Positions 46,641 through 58,500 of a DNA stretch of 64,000 bases are shown piece after piece. The notes under the pieces were generated by a model. That model ran no database searches, was not told the origin of the DNA, and saw nothing but the letters and a program-made list of their open reading frames with translations. A program made the translations under genes and the position numbers. Every line of letters begins with the position of its first letter. Position 1 is the stretch's first letter. The stretch is from Casuarina equisetifolia (Eukaryota > Streptophyta > Magnoliopsida > Fagales > Casuarinaceae): positions 14,741,931 to 14,805,930 of the forward strand of contig CM052357.1 in NCBI GenBank assembly GCA_028551475.1, in the 5' to 3' direction.

Positions 46641-48015
46641 GTAATCCTAATACCCTATTTATATATAAGGTTTTGCTTGTAGATGACCTAAAATTTAATC
46701 TACTTAGCATAAGTCAGTTATGTGATAAAGGATTCAAGATAAAATTTGGAAAAGAAAATTGTCTTGTTGAGCATGCTAAACATAAAATGAAGATTGTTGG
46801 AAATAGAAAAGACAACATTTATGTGCTTGATTTAAGTAAATTGAATGTTGAACAAACATGCTTGGTTGTAAATAAAAATGTTAATGCTTGGTTGTGGCAT
46901 AGAAAGCTAGTACATATAGGTCTAGGGTTAATAGAAAAATTGTGTAAATATAACCTAGTAAAAGGTCTTCCATCTTTAGAGTTTAACAATGATAGAATAT
47001 GTGAAGCATGCATTAAGGGTAAACATACACAAAATAGCTTCAAATCAAAGCTTATGGTGAGTACATCTAGACCATTAGAGATACTACACATGGACCTTTT
47101 CAGTCTTATGAGAAGAGCAACACTAAATGGTAAATATTATGTCTTAGTCATTATAGATTATTATTTTAGATTCACATGGACATATCTGCTTATTGGAAAG
47201 GATGAGGCATTTGAGAAGTTTGCTGAATTTTGTAAAATGGTTCAAAATGAAAAAGATCTCTAAATCACAAAAATAAGAACTGATCATGGTGATGACTTTG
47301 AAAACCAACTTTTTGAAAAATTCAATTTAGAAAATGGCATTTCACATAACTTTTTAGCTCCTAGAACACCTCAACAAAATGGTGTTGTTGAGAGGAAAAA
47401 TAAAACTCTTCAAGAAATGGCTAGGACCATGATGTGTGAATATAACCTTCCTAAACACTTTTGGGGAGAAGCTGTAAATACAACTTGCTATATTTCAAAT
47501 TGTGCTCTATTAAGACCGATTTTGAGAAAGACATCTTTTGAATTATTCTTTGAAAGAAAACCAAACATTTCATATTTTCATGTTTTTGGCAGTAAATGTT
47601 TTGTTTTAAATCATGGAAAAGAATCACTTAGGAAATTTGATTCAAAAAGTGATGAAGCAATATTTCTTGGATATTCTCATACAAATACGACATATAGAGT
47701 GTTCAATAAACAAACTTTAGTTGTAGAAAAGTCAATCCATGTTAAGTTTGAGGATGACTGTCACGATATTCTAGAAACCAAAGAGAATAATGGAACTAAC
47801 AGCATTCCAAATAGGGCAAAAGTTGAGGGGGAGTCTAAAACGAGGGAACCTTCCTTTCCTAGAGTAAGAAATGAAGTAGATCAAGATCACATTATAGGTC
47901 TTGGGTTCACAACACATGTGAACATTAAGCCTTTCTATCTCAAGTAGAGCCAAAGAAAGTAGATGAGGCTTTTGAAAATGAGAATTGGTTCCTTGCTATG
48001 CAAGAAGAACTAAAC
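46628..48015 (+). pseudogene. Pre-integrase and integrase of element Y
   Basis: Integrase inserts the cDNA copy into host DNA. Readable parts: LLSISQLCDKGF, zinc region LWHRKLVH...CEACIKG, core with LHMDLF (first Asp), IRTDHGDDFEN (second Asp) and TPQQNGVVERKNKTLQ (Glu). A TAA at 47262-47264 interrupts between first and second Asp, and another stop comes near 47945. Downstream are the usual C-terminal parts KHFWGEAVNTTCYISN, FELFFERKPNISYF and GYSHTNTTYRVFN. The segment ends at a TAA (48016-48018) after QEELN. V has a stop at the same codon. Confidence 0.87.
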
Positions 48016-48018
48016 TAA

Positions 48019-48905
48019 TTTGAAAGAAGCAGGGTTTGGAATCTAGTTCCTAGACCAAATGATCATCCGGTTATAGGCACAAAATGGGTATTTAGAAATA
48101 AAAGAGATGAAAATGGTACTATCACTAGAAATAAGGCCAAATTAATAGCACAAGGAATATAGTCAAGAAGAAGGAATTGACTATGATGAAATATTTGCAC
48201 CAGTGGCTAGGTTAGAAGCAATTAGGATCTTACTTGCTTTTGCCTATTGTATGAACTTTACCTTGTTTCAAATGGATGTCAAGAGTGCATTTTTGAATGG
48301 TATTGTAAAGGAAAAGGTATATGTTGAACAACCATATGGATTTGAGGATTTGATTCACTCAAATCATGTTTTTAAACTGTCAAAAGCTTTATATGGTTTA
48401 AAACAAGCTCCACGGGCATGGTATGATAAACTAAGCTCTTTCTTGATTGATAATGGTTTTAGAAAAGGGAAAGTAGACAACACCCTATTTATAAAGAGCA
48501 AAGAAAAACAAATTTTAATTGTTCAAATATATGTTAATGACATTGTGTTTGGTTCCACTATGTGAAGAATTTGTTGCATGCATGCAAAGTGAATTTGAAA
48601 TGGGCATGATGGGTGAGTTAACATACTTTCTTGGGTTGCAAATCAAACAAACAAACAAAGGAACTTTTATAAGTCAAACAAAATACACAAATGAATTGCT
48701 AAAGAAATACAAGATGCATGACTCTAAACCAATGAACGCACCTATGAGCACCTCTTTATCATTATCTAATGATGAAGATGGAATTAGCATAGATTCTAAA
48801 TAATATCATTGAATGATTGGGTCTTTGTTGTACTTGACTGCATCTAGACTTGATATCATGTTTAGTGTGTGCCTGTGTGCTAGGTATCAATCAACCCAAA
48901 AGAAC
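48019..48905 (+). pseudogene. RT of element Y, 5' part
   Basis: Copia-type [28 protein letters not shown], a one-base frameshift near 48160, then open 48203-48565 with [52 protein letters not shown] and [12 protein letters not shown] (catalytic YVDD changed to YVND). A further frameshift near 48560 follows, then YFLGLQIKQTNKGTFISQTKY and SLLYLTASRLDIMFSVCLCARYQ. Element V interrupts at 48905; coding resumes at 57456. Confidence 0.88.
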
Positions 48906-50418
48906 TGTTGGGTTTTATGGCTTAACAAGAAGGGGGTTGAATTGTTAATGTATCGAAACTATACTTTTGTATGATATAAAAAATTCAGTCAATTAATTTA
49001 ACAATTTATATGATTATAAGAAGTCAACCAAACATAATTATTTAAGCAAGTGAAGAGTAAGAGAATCAACACTCAATTTACCATGGTAGTTCAGCATTCT
49101 ATCTTTTTAGTCCTAAGTCCACCCTCTTCTCCTTCAATCTAACTGATTGAAGTCACCTTTACTTAACCAGATTAGAAAAACACGTTCTCCCTAATCCAAA
49201 TAATTCTTTCTTAAAGGAATTCTCAAGTCCGAATACAAATTATGATCAAAAGATCATATATAGTAGCAAATCCCTAAATAATATGTTAGGTTATGGGATA
49301 TTGCTAATCATAGGAGCTATTCAAGCATATATATCAAGATACAGAGCTCCTAACATGAAATCCCCAGTTTGAAGAAATTAGGGTTTCAAATTTTTCTTAA
49401 AATTTATGTGCAGTAAATGTTTATAAGTGAAATCAACACATAAATAATGTTATGCAAGCTATCATTAAGTATATAATCGAAGATCAACGCAGATAATCAA
49501 ATATCACCAAACCTTGTGAGTCACTGAGAGATGACCAAACTCGAATCAAATAGTAGGTGAGCTTAAGAGACTTTCTTCACAAAGAAAATGCTTCAAATAG
49601 ATGTAAATCAACAAGAACAGATCTTCACACACACATCTCCTTTAAATAGGAAGCAGATCTAGGGCCTTTTAGGATCAAAGCTAAACCATAGCCTTTTTCT
49701 CATTAGGAATAGTAGGCTACCCATAAAATCAACCTCATATCACCCTTCAGAGCCAGAATCCTCCCATTGAGGTTTCGATGTTTGAGAGAAGCAGTGGTGG
49801 CATCGAGGACAAGTGAAGCGGCTAGGGCAGACTCGAGAGATAGAGACCTCTTATGTGTTTCTTTAAGTGAGATGACATCATGGCAAGGGTGCTTCTCTGA
49901 TGGTCAAGACAACATCATAACAAGGAGACTTCAGTTGGGTCAGGCTAACACAAGCTTGGGTCGTAGCACATAGTCTCAATCCAACAACAAACGGTCTAGT
50001 CTAATAATTAAAGATTCAGCAGATAGACACGGTCTAAAAATATGATCTTTTACAAAGTTCATATTTTGGTGTATTACATATATTGACTTTGAACTAATAT
50101 CAAGATAGAGTTAATGCCCTTCATGTTCCTACAATTACATTAAACCAAGTATCATATTCCTAAAAGAAAATATATTCAAATATATTATATTTCTTAAAGA
50201 AATATTCAAATATTTGAATATATGTCACAAGAACTTTAAGAATATGTTTTATAAAGAAATGTAGGAACTTGGTTACTTTATAATATCATTAATTGATATT
50301 ATAATTTATACACCCTTTACTTACTATAATTTTTCATTTTGCACATATAAAAACATATTTTAAGAATTGATATTTACCAAAAATATTTTTAGTCACAGCA
50401 AAACCCTATTTTCCAACA
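48906..50418 (-). repeat. 3' LTR of V
   Basis: It runs from TGTTGGGTTTTATGG to TATTTTCCAACA as written. The hairpin box is at 50279-50303. It matches the right LTR but lacks about 40 bases present there at 57005-57050, within the GGTCC-rich minisatellite. Confidence 0.93.
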
Positions 50419-50910
50419 ATCTCCCCCTTTTGGATGATGACAAAATATTTGAATAGTATGGCACATGTCATCAAATATCAATCATGTTTTTCAAGAGAAC
50501 ACAACTTATCATTATAGCATATTGATCATCATACAATTAGAGTTGCAAATAGTTACTGCATATGACCGTAAGCAAGACCTATACATGTGTCTAGCAGATT
50601 TCAAAATTTATCATATAACATGCAATTTTTCAAGTAGGGATGATATGTATATGTATCCCACATTCTGCATTGATATAGTCAGAAATGAGACTTCATATGC
50701 GCACTATTCTCTCCCCTTTTTTGTCATAAGCAAAAAGATGATTATGCAAGTAATTAGGACAGGCGACAAAAAATGATCAGGTAGTAACCTAACAGGGATA
50801 AGAGTAGGGTACTAACTGGATTTTGTAGGAGTGAAAGTAGTGACACTTCCCCTTAAACCAAGTAGTTTGAAAAACAATAAAAGAGTAGAGAGATAGCAGT
50901 AATAGATAGT
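50419..50910 (-). other. Polypurine tract and 3' untranslated tail of V
   Basis: On the minus strand the polypurine tract AAAAGGGGGAGAT lies against the LTR (50419-50431). A second block of the type GACAAAAAAGGGGAGAG is near 50710-50726. No env-like ORF is seen. The tail is homologous to 441-914 and 58024-58500. Confidence 0.75.
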
Positions 50911-52365
50911 TCAAAGATTTTCAGGGACTAACATTCCAAGTTCTTGTCTAAGAGCATAAAATCTGTCCTTTGATAAAGGTTTGGTTAAAATATCAACAAT
51001 TTGCTGATCAGTGCTCACAAATTCAAGTCCAACATCACCTTTTTGAACATGATCCCAATTAAAGTGATGTCTAATTTCTAGATGCTTTGTTTTAGAATGC
51101 TGGATAGGATTCTTAGTGAGATTTATTACACTGGTATTGTCACATTTTAGTGGAACTTTATGTGATAAGATGTCATAATCCTCTAATTGCTATTTCATCC
51201 ATAAGATTTGAGCACAACTACTAGCAACAACAATATATTCGACTTCAGTGGAAGAGAGAGCTACACAGTTTTGTTTCTTGGAATGCCAAGAAATAAGCAT
51301 CTTTCCGAGATAGTGACATCCACCACTCGTACTTTTCCTATCTAGTTTGCATCCAACATAATCAGAATCACTAAATGCATGCAAATCTAGAGTGGTGTCT
51401 CTAGGATACCAGATTCTTAGGAAAACCATGTCTCTAAGGTATCTAAATATTCTTTTAACAACTAGGTGCTGTTCTTTAGGATTGGTTTGATACCTAGCAC
51501 ATAGACACACACTAAACATGATACCGGTCTAGATGCAGTCAAATATAGCAAAGAACCAATCATGCCACGATATAATTTAGTGTCCACACTAATTCCATCT
51601 TCATCATTAGATAATGATAAAGAAGTGCCCATTGGTGTGTTCATTGGTTTGGAATCATGCATCTTGTATTTCTTAAGCAATTCATTTGTATATTTTATTT
51701 AACTTACAAAAGTGTCTTTGTTTGTTTATTTGATTTGCAATCCAAGAAAGTATGTTAATTCACCCATCATACTCATTTCAAATTCACTTTGCATGCATGC
51801 AGCAAATTCTTCACATAGTTTAGAGTTTGTAGAACCAAACACAATATCATCAACATATATTTGAACAATTAAAATTTCTTTTCTTTGTTCTTTATAAATA
51901 ATGTGTTGTCCACTTTTTCCTTTCTGAAATCATGATTAATCAAGAATAAACTTAGTTTATCATACCAAGCCCGTGGAGCTTGTTTCAAACCATATGAAGC
52001 TTTTGACAGTTTAAAGACATGATTTGAATAAATCGGATCTTCAAATCCAGGTGGTTGTTCAACATATACCTCTTCCTTTATAATAGCATTCAAAAATGCA
52101 CTCTTGACATCCATTTGAAATAAGGTTAAGTTCATACAGCAAGCAAATGCAAGTAAGATCAAATTGCTTCCAACCTAGCTACTGGTGCAAATGTTTCATC
52201 ATAGTCAATCCCTTCTTCTTGACTATATCCTTGTGCCACTAATCTAGCCTTATTTCTACTAATAGTACTATTTTCATCTAGTTTATTCCTAAAAACCCAT
52301 TTTATGCCTATGACTGGATGATCATTTGGTCTAGGAACTAGATTCCAAACCTTGCTTCTTTCAAA
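50911..52365 (-). pseudogene. RT and RNase H of element V
   Basis: On the minus strand from 52365: [96 protein letters not shown], then the catalytic QIYVDDIVFGST, which is intact, YFLGLQIK, LLKKYKMHDSKPMNTPM and RGMIGSLLYLTAS. RNase H follows: FRYLRDM, FSDSDYVGCKLDRKSTSGG, SWHSKKQNCVALSSTEVEY, LTKNPIQHSKTKH and TKPLSKDRFYALRQELGM, to a TGA at 50911-50913. Frameshifts are present near 52160, 51868 and 51520, and a stop follows ILWMK near 51190. Confidence 0.9.
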
Positions 52366-53778
52366 CTAGTTTAATTCTTCTTGCATAGCAAGAAACCAGT
52401 TTTCATCTTCAAGAGCCTCATCTACTTTCTTTGGCTTTACTTGAGATAAAAAGGCTTGATGTTCATAAGTGTTGTGAACCCGAGACCTTGTACTCACTCT
52501 AAAATTTGGATTTCCTATGATGTGATCGTGATTTACTTCATTTCTAACTCTAGGGAAGAAAGGTTCTCTAGTTTCAGACTCCCCCTCAACTTCAGCCCTA
52601 TTTGGATGACTTTTATTTCCATCTTTCTCTTCGGTTTCTAGAATGCCGTGACAATCATCCTCAAACTTAACGTGAATTGACTCTTCTACATCTAAGGTTT
52701 GTTTGTTGAATACTTTATATGTTTTACTTGTATGAGAATATTCAAGAAATATTCCTTCATTACTCTTGGAATCAAATTTTCCAAGTGACTCTTTTCCATG
52801 ATTCAAAACAAAACATTTGCTGCCAAAAACATAAAAGTATGAAATGTTTGGTTTTCTTTCAAAGAATAATTCAAAAGGTGTCTTTTTCAAAACAGGTCTT
52901 ATTAAAGCACAATTTGAAATATAACAAGCTATGTTTACAGCTTCTCCCCAAAAATGTTTAGGAAGATTATATTCACACATCATGGTTCTAGCTATTTCTT
53001 GAAGAGTTCTATTTTTCCTTTCAACAACACCATTTTGTTGTGGTGTTCTAGGAGCTGAAAAATTGTGTGAAATGCCATTTTCTAAACAAAATTTTTCAAA
53101 AAGTTGGTTTTCAAATTCACCACCATGATCAGTTCTTATTTTTATGATTGAAAGACCTTTTTCATTTTGAATCATTTTACAAAATTCAGCAAACTTCTTA
53201 AAAGCCTCATCTTTCCTAGCAAGCATGTATGTCCATGTGAATTTAGAATAGTCATCTATAATGACTAAGACATAATATTTACCTTTTAATGTTGCTATTC
53301 TCATAGGACTGAAAAGGTCCATGTGCAGTATTTCTAATGGTCTAGATTTACTTAGCACAAGCTTTGACTTGAAGCTACTTTGTGTATAAACGCCCTTAAT
53401 GCATGCTTCACATATTCTATCATTGTTAAATTCTAAAGATGGAAGACCTTTTACTAGATTGTACTTACACAGTTTTTCTATCAGTTCTAGACCCGCATGT
53501 CCTAGCCTTCTATGCCACAACCAAGCATCAATATTTCTATTTACAACCAAACATGTTTGTTTGACATTCAACTTACTTAAATCAAGCACATATATATTGT
53601 CTTTCCTTTTTCCAACAATTTTATGTTCAGCATGCTCAAGAAGACAACTTTCTTTTCCAAACTTTATTTTAAAGCCTTTATCACATAACTGACTTATGCT
53701 AAGTAGGTTAAAATTTAATTTATCTACAAGCAAAACTTTAAATATGAGTAGGGTATCAGAGTTACCTATTGTTCCCAT
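52366..53778 (-). pseudogene. Pre-integrase and integrase of element V, intact 470-residue stretch
   Basis: This is the longest open frame in the window. Zinc region: H89 and H94 (LWHRRLGH), C123 and C126 (CEACIKG). Core: D154 (LHMDLFSP), D217 (IRTDHGGEF), E253 (NGVVERKNRTLQ), the full catalytic triad. The C-terminal part has HFWGEAVNIACYISN, FELFFERKPNISYFYVFGSK and HTSKTYKVFN, then an acidic linker and the first residues of RT (ENWFLAMQEELN). It ends at a TAG (52366-52368) where relatives have a glutamine codon. The ATG at 53778 is not a natural start, since this is part of a polyprotein. Confidence 0.92.
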
Positions 53779-55092
53779 TCCTCTTATTCTTCCTTTGGAG
53801 TTATCTCCAAAAGATTTGTACCTCCATTCTTCAACTTAAGAGTTGAGAAGAGCTCCTTCATCCAGTCATGTGTCGAGAACATCTGCTATCTAGAATCCAA
53901 ATGTTCTTGAGCTTTTTGTTCCTTACTTGTGGACTCATAACTTGCAAAAACAAATTTAATCGTTGAAGTGCTTGGTACCCTTTTTACTTTGGGTCCATGA
54001 GTGTTAGTTCGACTTAGAATTCTATCATTCTTAGGCAACCAAACTTTCTTTACTTTGTAAGCCTTTCTAAATCTTACGGGACATTTATCAAAATATGGCC
54101 AAAATAATTACAAAAAGAGCATTTAGTTACATGCAGTGGAATTAAACATTCTTTTTCTTTAAACAAATGAGTGAATGATTTTGATTTGTCATTTAATTTA
54201 TATCCTAGTCCCGCCTTATCATATATACCTCTTTGAGAGTTTAGAATTCTATCTAACATGCCACTACCATTTGTAAATTTCTTTAGCAGTAGATTAGTTA
54301 CATCAAGTTTTGATTTCAAGTCACAGTTTTCTTTTTCTAGTTCACGGACTCTATTCTTAAGATTTTCAGCACATACTTGTGAGTTATTTTCTACATGTAT
54401 TTCGATATCAAAGGATGCATTGACACCACAGAGAGTTTCTATTCCTATTTGCATATTTTTAGATTTTCTTTGTTTTTCATACATATGATTCATACAAGCA
54501 TCATATTTCATATATGCATTAGCAGAAATAACAATGTCATCATTCACGGAAATCAAAGCATCTTTCTTTTCAGTTTCATTTCTACATGTAGTAAGTTCTA
54601 TGCTTTGTTTATTAGTAAAATTAATTTTTTGTATATAAGTCAACTTTTCATATTTTTCAGATTTATTTTTTGCTTTTAACTTTCTGTATTTATCTTTTAA
54701 TTTATTTGTATATTCAACTAAATCAGAAAACGCAGTTTCTAACCTAGAGTATATATAAAGAAATAGTTCAAAATCATTTACCTCATTATTTTCTTCCTCA
54801 AGAGTTACTGTTGTGGTTAGGCATAAATGTGCAACTTCTTCTTGAGTTTCTTCATCAGATGAGGAGTTCTCATCATCCTAGGTAGCAATCATCGCCTTCT
54901 TTTTGTTCTTGCTATTTCTCTTCTTGATCATTGGACAATCAATCTTGATGTGTCATGGTTTCCTGCATTCATAACACACATTCTCTCTAGGTTCATTTAA
55001 TTCTTTTCTCCTATTTTGCCCTATGTTTTTGTTTAATCCTCTTCTTAGGAATTTTCTAAATCTTCTAGCTATAAGAGCTACTTCATCATTTT
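53779..55092 (-). pseudogene. Gag C-terminus and protease of element V
   Basis: Reading downstream from gag: a zinc knuckle near 54960 in broken frame (CYECRKP-H-IKIDCPMIKKRN), the acidic DDENSSSDEETQEEVAHLCL segment (near 54860), a long charged coil open at 54074-54643 (NLKNRVRELEKENCDLKSKL), and the second knuckle CSFCNYFGH, whose final cysteine is lost by frameshift near 54090. The protease site near 53880-53900 reads WILDSRCSRHMTG (glycine of DSG changed to arginine), and the following SFGDNSKG is in another frame. Confidence 0.85.
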
Positions 55093-55782
55093 CTAACTCT
55101 TCTCTTCAACCTTTTCAACTTCTACTTTAAGTGCAAGTGATCTTTTATTTTCCTTTTCTTTCTCTCTTCTCATAAGCTGCATTTCATGAGTCTTAAGAGA
55201 ACCTAGCAAATCATCTAAAGTTAGCACATCTAGGTCATGAGCTTCTTCTATGGCCATCTTTTTAGGATCCCAACTCTTGGGTAGGGATACTAACATTTTT
55301 CTTACCATTTCCTCATTTGTATAGGTTTTTCCTAGCAATTTAAGCTCAGAAATAATTTCAGTGAATCTACCAAACATATCACTAATAGTTTCAGAATCTT
55401 TCATAGCAAATAATTCATAGTCATGTGTAAGCATATTAACTTTAGAAGACTTTACCTTTTTAGTTCCTTCATAGATGACTTCTAACTTATTCCAAATTTC
55501 TTTACCGGTGGTGCAGGAGGACACTTTGTTAAACTCATGTGCTCTAAGACCACTATAAATCATATTCATGGACTTAGCATTTAATCCCATTACTTTAGCT
55601 TCATTTTTTGACCATTCATTAGTTTCGGGTAATGTAATACCCTTCCTGATTACTTTTCAAGCTTCTAGATCTTGGCCTATTACAAAGACTTGCATTAATT
55701 GTTTCCAATGCCTAAAATTAATGCCATCAAACAAGGGAGGTTTATTAAACCCCGTAACAGCTAACCCTTTATCAGAAGCCAT
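55093..55782 (-). pseudogene. Gag of element V
   Basis: The start codon is at 55782 (MASDKGLAVTGFNKPP), in the same context as the gag of Y. The core FDGINFRHWKQLMQVFVIGQ is followed by a TGA at 55657-55659 in place of the tryptophan of the related AWQVIKKG segment. From 55590 it is open to 55093: GLNAKSMNMIYSGLRAHEF, LTHDYELFAMKDSETISDMF and LDDLLGSLKTHEMQL, ending in a frameshift in the lysine/glutamate-rich tail. A single transition explains the early stop. Confidence 0.9.
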
Positions 55783-55825
55783 AATGTGGATATACTTTAG
55801 GATGTTAATCCTTTCAATCAGAGAG

Positions 55826-55843
55826 CCTGGCTCTAGATGCTAA
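55826..55843 (-). promoter_or_regulatory. Primer binding site of V
   Basis: On the minus strand TTAGCATCTAGAGCCAGG lies one base inside the right LTR, the same variant as in Y. Confidence 0.6.
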
Positions 55844-55844
55844 T

Positions 55845-57455
55845 TGTTGGGTTTTATGGCTTAACAAGAAGGGGGGTTGAATTGTTAATGTATTGAAACT
55901 ATACTTTTGTATGATATACAAAATTCAATCAATTAATTTAACAATTTATATGATAATAAGAAGTCAACCAAACATAATTATTTAAGCAAGTGAAGAGTAA
56001 GAGAATCAACACCCAATTTACCACAGTGGTTCGACATTCTATCTTAGAGTTCTACGTCCACCCTCTTCTCCTTCAATCCAACCAATTGAAGTCACCTTTA
56101 CTCAACCAGATTAGGAGAACACGTTCTCCCTAATCCAAATAATTCATTCTCAAAGGAATTCTCAAGTCTGAATACAAATTATGATCAAAAGATCATATAC
56201 AGTAGCAAATCCCCAAATAATATGTTAGGTTATGGGATATTGCTAATCAGAGGAGCTATTCAAGCATATATATCAAGATACAAAGCTCCTAACATGAAAT
56301 CCCCAATTTGAAGAAATTAGGGTTTCAGATTTTCCTTAAAATTTATGTGCAGTAAATGTTTATAAGTGAAATTAACATATAAATAATGTTATACAAGCTA
56401 TGATTGAGTATATAATCGAAGATCAAAGTAGATAATCGAATATCACCAAACCCTTGTGAGTCACTGAAAAATGAACAAACTCAAATCAAATAGTAGGTGA
56501 GCTTAAAAGACTTTCTTCATAAAGAGAATGCTTCAAATAGATGTAAATCATCAAGAACAGATCTTTACACACACATCTCCTTTAAATAGGAAGTAGATCT
56601 AGGGCCTTAGGATTAAACCTAAACCATAGCCTTCTTCCTGTTAGGAATAGTAGGCTATCCATCAAATCAACCTCATATCAGCCTTCAAAGCCAGAATCTG
56701 ACCGTTCTGACAGCCCATCTTCTCTAGAATCCTCCCGTTAAGTTTTTGGCGTTTAAGAAAAGTAGAAATGGCATCAAGGACGAGTGAAGTGGCTAGGGCA
56801 GACTCGAGAAATAGAGACCTCTTATGTGTTTCTTTAAGTGAGACGACGTCGTGGCAAGGGTGCTTCTTTGATGGTCAAGACGACATCGTAGCAAGAAGAC
56901 TTCAGCGGGGTCAGGTTGACGCAAGCTTGGGCCGCAGCACATAGTCTCAGTCTAGCAACAAACGGTCCAGTCCAATAATTAAAGATTCAGCAGATAGACA
57001 TGGTCCAATATCAACAGGGTCCAAAGTTTAATTATGTAAACACGGTCCAAACATATGATCTTTTACAAAGTTCATATTTTGGTGTATTACATATATTGAC
57101 TTTGAACTAATATCAAGATAGAGTTAATGCCCCTCATGTTCCTACAATTACATTAAACCAAGTATCATAAAATAAAATAAAATATATTCAAATATATTAT
57201 ATTTCTTAAAGAAATATTGAAATAATCAATTTATTTAAATATTCAAATATTTGAATATATGTCATAAGAACTTTAAGAATATGTTTTATGAAGAAATGTA
57301 GGAACCCTGTTACTTTATAATATCATTAATAAATATTATAATTTGTACACCTTTTACTTCCTATAATTTTTCTTTTTGCACATATAAAAACATATTTTAA
57401 GAATTGATATTTACGAAAAATATTTTTAGTCACAGCAAAACCTTATTTTCCAACA
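55845..57455 (-). repeat. 5' LTR of V
   Basis: 1611 bp from TGTTGGGTTTTATGGC to TTATTTTCCAACA as written. Hairpin box at 57316-57340, with two changes in one arm. A TTTAAATAGGA segment near 56581 is a TATA-like box on the minus strand. Confidence 0.93.
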
Positions 57456-58023
57456 AGAACAACACCTAGTTGCTATGAAAAGAATTTTTAGATACCTTAG
57501 AGACACGGTTTCGTTAGGAATTTGGTATCCTAGAGATACAACCTTGAACTTCCATGCCTTTAATGATTCAGATTATGTTGGCTGCAAATTAGATAGAAAA
57601 AGTATGAGTGGTGGATGTCACTATATTGGAAACATGCTTATTTCTTGGCACTCCAAGAAACAAAATTGTGTAGCTTTGTCCTCCACTGAAGCTAAATACA
57701 TAGATGCTGCTAGTAGTTGTGCTCAAATCTTGTGGATGAAACAACAATTAGAAGATTATGGTATATTGTCCAAGAAAGTTTCATTAAAATGTGACAACAC
57801 TAGTGCCATTAATCTCACTAAAAATCCTATACAGCACTCTAAAACTAAACATATAGAAATTTGACATCATTTCATTTGGGATCATGTTAAAAAAAGAGAT
57901 GTTGTGCCTGAATTTGTGTGCATAGATCAACAAATTGCTGATATCCTAACCAAACCTTTATCTAAAGAAAGGTTTTATGCTCTTAGAAGAGAGCTTGGAA
58001 TGTTAGCCTTTGAAAATATTTGA
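57456..58023 (+). pseudogene. RNase H of element Y, 3' part
   Basis: This continues the reading of Y after V: MKRIFRYLRDTVSLGIWYPRDTT, FNDSDYVGCKLDRKSMSGG, SWHSKKQNCVALSSTEAKY, QILWMKQQLEDYGI, CDNTSAINLTKNPIQHSKTKHIEI, one TGA (near 57862), then QQIADILTKPLSKERFYALRRELGMLAFENI and the natural TGA at 58021-58023. Only one stop occurs in this part. Confidence 0.92.
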
Positions 58024-58500
58024 ATTCTTTATTCTTGGCTATTGCAATATATTTTTTTTGTTGTTTCCCAAATTGCTCGGTTTAAGGGGGAGCTACTCTA
58101 CTCCAACACCATTCAGTTAGTATCCTAACTTTATCCTTTTGCTGGTCATTTTTTTTTCATTCCTTGCCTAGAGATCTTTTTGCTTATGACAAAAAGGGGG
58201 AGAGAGAATAGTTTGCACATCATTAGTCTCATTTCTAACTTTACAAGTGCAGAATGTGGGATATCTCTCTAGCACCCAGTTTGCAAAAACCTATGTGTTC
58301 TTTGATGTTTGCCGAATTAGAAACATGCATAGGACTTGCTTGCTGATAATATCAACTCTGATCACATGATAGTTATACAATTAAACTATGATCAACTTTT
58401 GCAATGCTTGTTGTGTACATCTTCATGAAAAACATGATAAATTAATTAGTGACATGTGCCATACTATTAAGATATTTTGTAATCATAAAAAAGAGAGAAT
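58024..58500 (+). other. 3' untranslated tail of Y
   Basis: It holds the first purine block GACAAAAAGGGGGAGAGAG (58188-58206) and a decayed polypurine tract AAAAAAGAGAGAAT just before LTR I. No ORF of note. Confidence 0.75.

Larger units (their letters stand above)
48906..57455 (-). mobile_element. Complete SIRE-like element V, minus strand
   Basis: It has LTRs at both ends (left 48906-50418, right 55845-57455), the perfect TSD AGAAC (48901-48905 and 57456-57460), a primer site next to the right LTR, full gag-pol in family order and a polypurine tract next to the left LTR. 8550 bp. It is inserted in the RNase H region of Y in the opposite orientation; removing it and one TSD rejoins the NPKEQH-like reading of Y. 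It is the youngest large element here by nesting order, and its frame has fewer breaks than Y. Confidence 0.95.

Noticed and set aside
52456..54679. Plus-strand frames across the body of V
   Set aside because: They are antisense shadows of the minus-strand gag-pol.
58024..58500. An env-like third ORF, as in SIRE1-type elements
   Set aside because: The tails between pol and LTR (441-914, 15936-16451, 50419-50910, 58024-58500, 60206-60779) are all under 600 bases and contain no shared open frame.
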